This document shows, piece by piece, positions 54,679 to 60,229 of a stretch of DNA of 60,229 nucleotides; the first letter of the stretch is position 1, and each line of letters opens with the position of its first letter. Both the position numbers and the translations under genes were made by a program. The notes beneath the pieces were generated by a model that made no database searches, was not told the DNA's origin, and worked only from the letters and a program-made list of their open reading frames with translations. Source of the stretch: Halobacteriovoraceae bacterium (GTDB taxonomy: Bacteria > Bdellovibrionota > Bacteriovoracia > Bacteriovoracales > Bacteriovoracaceae); NCBI GenBank assembly GCA_020635115.1, contig JACKAK010000013.1, forward strand, positions 1 to 60,229, in the 5' to 3' direction.

Positions 54679-55022
54679 AGTTTACCTCTTTTTTTAATGG
54701 GTGATTTGTAAAGCGTCTCACCTTTTTTTAATTTCTCTGTTTCATAAGCTGTTACCATGTTTCCTTCTCCAGGAGCTAATACTTCGACTACTACGCAGAA
54801 AAATACTCTAACTCCAAATTCATCAAAGTACTCAAAGGAGTAAAACAAGCACGCCTTACTACTATGCCTACTTGCACGCACCTCTAACGGTTTCTGAAGT
54901 GCCAACTCAATCTTTTCAGTAGTGACTTCTGGATGACCTTCCAGGGCATGTTTTAAAGCCTGCACTGAGACATGAACAGTTAGTCCTCCAGGTGTCTTGA
55001 ATCTTCCGATGATTTCGTTCAT
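54675..55022 (-). CDS. Putative toxin with BECR/DUF4258-like fold
   Basis: 115 aa from the ATG at 55022; 55037 is possible. VSVQALKHALEGHPEVTTEKIELALQKP, then CLFYSFEYF, VRVFFCVVVE and MVTAYETEKLKKGE match the helix-then-sheet plan of DUF4258/PBECR-type nucleases, with an early His and a late Thr/Tyr. Function inferred from fold and from the HTH partner. Confidence 0.6.
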   Translation of the reverse strand: MNEIIGRFKTPGGLTVHVSVQALKHALEGHPEVTTEKIELALQKPLEVRASRHSSKACLFYSFEYFDEFGVRVFFCVVVEVLAPGEGNMVTAYETEKLKKGETLYKSPIKKRGKL

Positions 55023-55201
55023 ATCGCACAGTACCACATATTTTATCCATGGTCAATATATTAACTGTATCTTATATCTAGACTAAAATATGTCAAAGGA
55101 TTGTTTTTTCGGCTACACAAGAACTAGGGTAGACCTCCAAATGATCATCATAGCTAAATATGAGGTTCATTTTTTTGACTTTTTCAGTGATTTTTTAATA
55201 T

Positions 55202-55561
55202 TTACACAGAAGATCTTTTGGCCAACTCTCTTGCAAAAATAGATATAGTCCTGGCCTCCCCTCCCCTATTTTTAGCGTAGAGAATTTCAGATAATAGCAA
55301 AAGCTGATTCAAATATTGGGACCTAGAAAGATTGTGATTCTCAGTTAGGCCAATTGCCTCAGTAATCGATTCTTCAGCATCATCTAATTCATTCAAGCGA
55401 AAGGATATCTCAGAGATGGCCTCAAGTATTTGCGATTTTTCAATTGGTGAAATATCTCCAGAAACTTTGCTTTTAAGATCACGCAAAACTAATCTTGCTT
55501 CATGTGTAGAGCACGTCAGTTTTCTAGCAGCAAGGACTTGAGGGGTGGTGGTCAGTTGCAT
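55202..55561 (-). CDS. Helical-repeat (TPR-like) protein, intact copy
   Basis: 119 aa. Three helix pairs by eye (ISPIEKSQILEAISEISFRLNELDDAEESITEAIGL; LNQLLLLSEILYAKNRGGEARTISI). No signal peptide. Divergent from the zinc-ribbon gene. Family not recognised. Confidence 0.65.
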   Translation of the reverse strand: MQLTTTPQVLAARKLTCSTHEARLVLRDLKSKVSGDISPIEKSQILEAISEISFRLNELDDAEESITEAIGLTENHNLSRSQYLNQLLLLSEILYAKNRGGEARTISIFARELAKRSSV

Positions 55562-55689
55562 AACCCTATTGTACTAGGTTTTCTCATATGTTCTTCTAAG
55601 TAGCTGGTATAAGAACTTAACCCATTCCAATACTGACATTTTGCAAATACCTAGTGGCATTTTTTTGTGTTTTCTGACAAAAAGAGTGA

Positions 55690-55905
55690 ATGAAAAATAA
55701 AATAATTAATGATTATATCAATCACTTCGAAGTTCCTATAGAGCGGCAATACACTGTCTGTGATGAATGTCGTGTACGGTTTCACATTTCTATGGGAGAT
55801 ATTATTGGAGAAAATATTTACTGTTCAAAATGTTTAGATTTCATGTTTAAATTTAAAAGATGGGAAATAGAAATACTCAGCGAGGATGAAAAAACTCATG
55901 CTTAA
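55690..55905 (+). CDS. Small zinc-ribbon protein, intact copy
   Basis: 71 aa. CDEC and CSKC spaced about 28 residues suggest a Zn site: TVCDECRVRFHISMGDIIGENIYCSKC. Acidic tail LSEDEKTHA. AAAGAGTGA precedes the ATG. Possibly a regulator paired with the divergent helical protein. Confidence 0.65.
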   Translation: MKNKIINDYINHFEVPIERQYTVCDECRVRFHISMGDIIGENIYCSKCLDFMFKFKRWEIEILSEDEKTHA

Positions 55906-56001
55906 AAAGTGAACACGCCCTCGCCGAAACAACCAAGAAGGTTATGCCATTTTATCGCATAATTGAAAAATTTCTTAATCATTTTTAATTAATACTATTT
56001 C

Positions 56002-56030
56002 TTGCAATACTTGCCTCTTAGAAATATAAT
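56002..56030 (+). promoter_or_regulatory. Sigma70-like promoter of the 56218 operon
   Basis: TTGCAA at 56002-56007, a 17-bp spacer, TATAAT at 56025-56030. It lies in the gene-free stretch 55906-56217 and starts a leader of about 180 nt. Confidence 0.7.
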
Positions 56031-56045
56031 GCGATATCACATCAC

Positions 56046-56105
56046 TACCCTCTTCCTGCCAACTATATTAACCAAAGCGTTTACAACTATCGCAGGGAGA
56101 GGGTA
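56046..56105 (+). promoter_or_regulatory. Long leader hairpin
   Basis: TACCCTCTTCCTGC pairs with GCAGGGAGAGGGTA (14 bp, one G-U) over a 32-nt loop, starting about 10 nt after the expected transcript start. No T-run follows, so it looks like an mRNA-stabilising or regulatory leader and not a terminator. Confidence 0.6.
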
Positions 56106-56217
56106 CTTTAGTGCTTCTCACCGGAATTTTCTAACCCCCTGATTTAATGGGCAGCAAAGCTAATTCTCGCCTAAAACTTGACCGATTAGTTCTTTGAATC
56201 AGACAAAGGATAATAAA

Positions 56218-57480
56218 ATGAAGTTATTGATTATTTTATCAATTTTGGTGGGTGGGATGAATTTATACGCGTTTGGCAGAAATGACTATTCATGTCTTTC
56301 ATGTGAATTAAGAACAAGGACTCCTTTTGTTGACGATGATCCTGAAGGATTAAAAGGTATACAGCAACTTCTTGGTCTCCCCTTTGACAAGATTTCGGGA
56401 CAGAATCTTTCAAAAGATGAATTAGAGTACTGGAGATTAAAAAATAAATATATAGAAGAAAAAAGCTTCTTTCTGGGTAAAGTGCGTGACCTCATGATGC
56501 AAAACCTGAAAGAACTTCAAGGACTTTCTAAACAAGATATCACTGCCTACTGCGGCGATGTCACACCTCCAAGAAAACTTAAAAAAGATATTCTAAATGC
56601 TAAAAGTCAATGTTCAGACAAGGCCGGAAAGTATCTTATTTTTAAATACAAAATTAAAGTTAATGGGAAATTAGAAGAAAAACACGTTGAGATCAAACAT
56701 GAAGACTATATTAAAGATTATTTAAAAGGTTTAAAAAAACTGGAAGACAAGATTAATTCAAAACTAACTTCACTTCAATCGAAATTCAAAAGTGATAAAA
56801 CAAAAAAAGAAATATACTCTGAAGAATCAATAATAATGGATCTTATGAGTAATATGCTTGATAAAAACTTAAACTATCTTTCAGTTTCAAGCCTTAGAAC
56901 TGTTTCAACTAAAATGGGTAAAGAAGTCAGGCACGGATATAGACTTATGGATCAACCTCAACCTGCTGCTTTTGCACTTGGACTAGAGACACTAGAAAAG
57001 TACGTCTCTCCCAATGAGCCTGAATTTGCTTGGAAGAAAGGTCGCGGAATAACAGGTTTTGGTAGCGGTATAACTGAAGCAAACCCAGACGGACTGCCTA
57101 AATGTCCTGAAGGTGAGATTTATGGACAGAAGGATAAAAAGAATTTTTGCTATTTTGAAGAAGTTAGACTTCCTAAAGATAAGCAAAATCAAAAAAAGGG
57201 TCGGACAATGCTAATTTACGATTATGAAAATAATGGAAGTTATCAAAGTTCGGTAGATCTAACAGATTACGATGCTCGATCCAAGTATCGCTTTATACCA
57301 AGAGCAGAATTGAGAGGTAAGGTTTTTCTATACTCATTATTATCCTATGATAATAAACGAGGGGTAGAATCTATAAAAAAAGAATATAGCAACTCACCTG
57401 ATAGTGAATATAAAAGTGTCATTTTAAAGAATAATTTTTTCAACGGTGTTCCTGGATTTGAGTTTTTTGAGATAAAATAA
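56218..57480 (+). CDS. Large secreted protein of unknown function
   Basis: 420 aa from the ATG with AAAGGA ahead; 56194 is a weaker start. Signal peptide MKLLIILSILVGGMNLYA. Mature start has SCLSCELRTR, then long charged helices (residues 60-220) and a mixed C-terminal domain (GEIYGQKDKKNFCYFEE; GRTMLIYDYENNGSYQ). No known motif. One nt before the next gene, so co-transcribed. Confidence 0.75.
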   Translation: MKLLIILSILVGGMNLYAFGRNDYSCLSCELRTRTPFVDDDPEGLKGIQQLLGLPFDKISGQNLSKDELEYWRLKNKYIEEKSFFLGKVRDLMMQNLKELQGLSKQDITAYCGDVTPPRKLKKDILNAKSQCSDKAGKYLIFKYKIKVNGKLEEKHVEIKHEDYIKDYLKGLKKLEDKINSKLTSLQSKFKSDKTKKEIYSEESIIMDLMSNMLDKNLNYLSVSSLRTVSTKMGKEVRHGYRLMDQPQPAAFALGLETLEKYVSPNEPEFAWKKGRGITGFGSGITEANPDGLPKCPEGEIYGQKDKKNFCYFEEVRLPKDKQNQKKGRTMLIYDYENNGSYQSSVDLTDYDARSKYRFIPRAELRGKVFLYSLLSYDNKRGVESIKKEYSNSPDSEYKSVILKNNFFNGVPGFEFFEIK

Positions 57481-57481
57481 T

Positions 57482-60229
57482 ATGAGCAGAACTATAATAT
57501 TTACAATATTCACTTTACTTTTGTCACAAGGAGCTAACTCTTTTTCTTTCACAGAAGCAAAAGAAAAAGCTCGACTATTGCTAAATGAAGTATTTGAAAA
57601 AAGTGAACACAATCCAAACTCTGGTTTCTACAGAAGAATGAATATTGGAAAATGTGGAGCAGGGCACACCCCTTACAACTGCGAGTTTCCTAAAAGAAAA
57701 AAACGACAGCGCGGGCCAAGAAAAAAACCACGTAAAATAAAAGATGACACAACTCGGATTGGCACGTTTTTAAACCAAAAAGGAAACCCTACAGTCACAT
57801 TCAAAACTGTTAAATATTATAATGAGGACGGAAACGAACTGGCCACGGTAGTAGCAGTCGATAAAAAGACAGGCACCGAGACACCTCTACATAAAAGGCT
57901 TTTTGAGATTCCTGGAATTTTCACTAGAGATAATTTAAGAGAATTCTTTCAATTCTTAGAAAAACAAGGGAGCTTCTTCGACTATCTATTAGACAAAGGT
58001 AGACCTGTTGAAGAGGCCTATTATGCCATATGGGACAGACTGCCAAATGATAGATATATTGCTCCTCACGATTTTCTAAATTTTGCAACAGAATTCAAGC
58101 TTTTGTTTAAAGCTGCTAATGAAGGAACAAATCCTCCAAGTAAAGGGTGCGAACAAGAGGTTAGAGTCTTTAGATTTAGCGAAGAAAAGAAAATTTCAAG
58201 ATTTAATAGAAATCATAATAAAAAAGGACATTGCGTTTTCACGGGGAGAGATTTTAAGAAGCAAGAAGAAAGACTTAAAAAAGTGATTAATGGAGAAGAT
58301 GTAACATCTTTCTTTTTAAACTTGGATTTTAATATTATTAGCAGTGCACATGCAGCAGATTGGGAGGGATACGAGTCCTCATGGGAAGATTACGAATCTC
58401 CAAAAGAAGAAAAATCTTCAGCAACCGATTTATCGATTGACCTAAGTAAATCCGAAGAAAAAGTAGCCAAGAACTCTAATAAAGAGAAAACAGATCAAAT
58501 TGAAATTACTCTTGAAAACAGAAGTAGAGCACTCAACCAAAATAGTACGGTAGAAAACTTTGCAGACGCACTGACAAAACCAAATACAACAGAAAAAGGA
58601 ATATCAAGCTGGCTTGGTCAGGTCAAAAAGAGCCTTGAAGATTGTCCACCTGAACTAATCGACAAACTGAGAAGCTCTCTTGACCCTAAAGATCATGCAT
58701 TGGCCGATAAATATGAAGAAAGCCGCGCCCTGGGCGCAAAGATGCTTGAAAATGCTGAAAATTGTGGTAGCGGGTCATTAAAATCATGCATTCTAACCCA
58801 TGAAGTTAGAGGATTACTCCCAACAGATGCCGAAAAACTGGAAACCTCAATACAACAAGATGCTGTGATACAACAGTTAGCTGATATCAACGGTGAAGTT
58901 AAAGAAACAATGAATATTATTTCTGATGATGGCGAAGTAAGTGTAGTCCAACAAACAAGAAAAGAAGTAGCTGAAAACGGGTGGAAAGATCTTAGAAATC
59001 ATGAACAAGACCCAAGTGCATACAAAGATTACTCAGATATAAAAGATCCTGAGGAGAGACTTGCTGTTATTTCAGCTGATTTAGAGTTTGCAGCTGCCCA
59101 AGATGGAAAAAAACTCACCCAAGAAGAAATACTTATCCTGGCCAATCAAGTGTCTCAATCTGAGGTTCCAAGAATTAACTTTCAAAATGCTTTACCGAAT
59201 AGAAAAGTAAAAATTCCAAGCTCAAACTCAAGTTTTACGCAAAAAGCGAGAAACTCATACAGAACAAGAATTAATGAATACAAAGTTAATCAAGAAATTA
59301 AGGCCAGAAAAGAAGAAATCAGGCAGGAACTTGGAGAAAACGCGACTTTTGAGAAACTCAGAGAGGCATTCAAGAATGATCCAAAAATTAATAACCTAAA
59401 GACAAAATTAGACTCCTTAAAAAAAGAAGGAAAAAAACTCAGAGAAGAGACCGAACAAAAAAGGGAAGAAATAAAACAAGACTTGTTCCCTGATGAATTC
59501 CCTGGTCCTTCTCCTACCCCTCCCCCACAAAAACCACGCAAAGAAACACAAGGAAGAGGTAGGCCGAGTATCAATCCTAATGGAGGTGGCCAAAAAAGAG
59601 CTTTTAGGCCAAGAGGAAGAAGTGGTGGTCGATCAGGAGGAATTTCACATGGAAGCAGCGGTGGATCAGGGCCAGGCAGCTATTCACCAAGTGATTACTC
59701 TTATAATGATAGCTCTAATGACAGCAAGCCTGCTTCATCTCCAAGTGAAAGTGAAGTCAAAAAAGAAACCTCTAAAAACAAAGAAAAAAGTGATCCAAAG
59801 CTAGTCAGTGGCCAAAAAGAAGAAAGCAAAAAGAAAGATGCCTCTGGGCTGTCTTCCGAAATAGACGACGCAATTAATAGTGACACTAAGAATAAAAAGA
59901 ATGAAGAGAAAAATCAAAAACTTAAACCAATCCAAGAACTCGTGAAGAAGTTGAGAAATAAAAAAAGAAAGTGCCTAAGACCAGGGAAGGAGAATATTTA
60001 TTTGACAAATATGGCCACTTTGATGGGAATAAAACGATTGTCAATTTCAATGTAAATCTTTTAGATCAAAGTGATAATATTATACAGACAGTTATCAGCA
60101 GAGGATTAGATGAGCCACTTTAAAAGACAGATTTTATATTGTGGACAGTTCTTTAAATGAGCTCGCAGAATTTAGATTTCAGGGCAAAAGGGATTTCAGC
60201 TTTACAGTAACAATCCCTTTTCAGTTCAA
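57482..60229 (+). CDS. Very large secreted low-complexity protein, frameshifted near its end
   Basis: The open frame ends at 60055 (857 aa), but a shift in the A7 run near 59963 gives a better continuation (REGEYLFDKYGHFDGNKTIVNFNVNLLDQ), with a second shift in the TTT run near 60120 leading to DRFYIVDSSLNELAEF and the window edge. Signal peptide SRTIIFTIFTLLLSQGANS, a basic stretch near residue 75, a long acidic middle, coiled coil at 600-670, then a Pro and an Arg/Gly/Ser-rich tract (residues 675-760). Probably surface-exposed; unknown family. Confidence 0.65.

Larger units (their letters stand above)
55100..55961. repeat. Duplicated cassette, copy 2
   Basis: Second copy of 53400-54230, with both genes intact. 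The toxin-antitoxin pair at 54259-55022 lies between the two copies, so recombination between them would delete it. Confidence 0.7.

Noticed and set aside
465..60229. All frameshifts being read errors
   Set aside because: Many are in homopolymers, which suggests this, but the tra genes have equally long runs without breaks, and the two regulator copies differ by indels beyond simple run length. Not fully excluded for 1-5855 and 59963-60229.

Overview
The window looks like a low-GC, densely packed conjugative plasmid (or a plasmid-like element) from a Gram-negative bacterium. The evidence is a complete F-type transfer operon, Sec signal peptides, lipoboxes, a ParA partition gene, long iteron-like arrays and a MobF relaxase. 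Low GC and frequent small secreted proteins of unknown family would fit a Bdellovibrio/Bacteriovorax-like host, but nothing here proves the taxon. The odd window length and an open frame running across the joined ends make a closed circle of this size possible, though unproven.

Layout. (1) 79-5855, minus strand: a five-gene operon of secreted or membrane proteins. Four of the genes are broken, mostly by frameshifts in A-runs; two of the broken genes share a layout and may be distant paralogues. (2) 5889-10096: a 244-bp near-perfect inverted repeat enclosing a tandem duplication of a two-gene cassette, an HTH-like regulator plus a secreted protein made of WGAGEEA repeats. The duplicates differ by one 96-bp repeat unit and the second regulator is frame-damaged. 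(3) 10130-36000, plus strand: the transfer region. It holds small leader genes, a stand-alone receiver domain, a lytic transglycosylase, an OmpA-like lipoprotein, traA-L-E-K-B-V-C-trbI, ssb, an S26 peptidase, traW-U-trbC-N-F-H-G, a MobF traI, an oriT-like intergenic region, a ribbon-helix-helix gene and traD. (4) 36030-37804: parA and a coiled-coil/winged-helix partner. (5) 37871-45823: two paralogous loci, each made of a direct-repeat array, a membrane/coiled-coil protein and a winged-helix protein. The first array has about 32 units of 17 bp and the second 35 units of 11 bp. The first locus continues into a secreted endonuclease I; the second is cut by an insertion sequence. (6) 45824-55961: two identical IS200/IS605-type elements, a PIN-domain gene, a tyrosine recombinase with two AACATAA-N6-TTATGTT sites, three toxin-antitoxin-like pairs and a duplicated zinc-ribbon/helical-repeat gene pair. 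(7) 56002-60229: a promoter, a strong leader hairpin and two large secreted proteins of unknown function, the second frameshifted near its end.

The tra genes should build a pilus and mating bridge. TraI/TraD and the RHH protein would process DNA, probably at 33421-33550. ParA and its partner, and possibly the two array loci, would handle segregation or replication. The best candidate for an undescribed system is the pair of array loci: the repeats have diverged completely in sequence and period while the membrane protein and winged-helix protein stayed conserved. The second candidate is the regulator plus WGAGEEA-repeat cassette, which has the outline of a peptide-precursor signalling pair.
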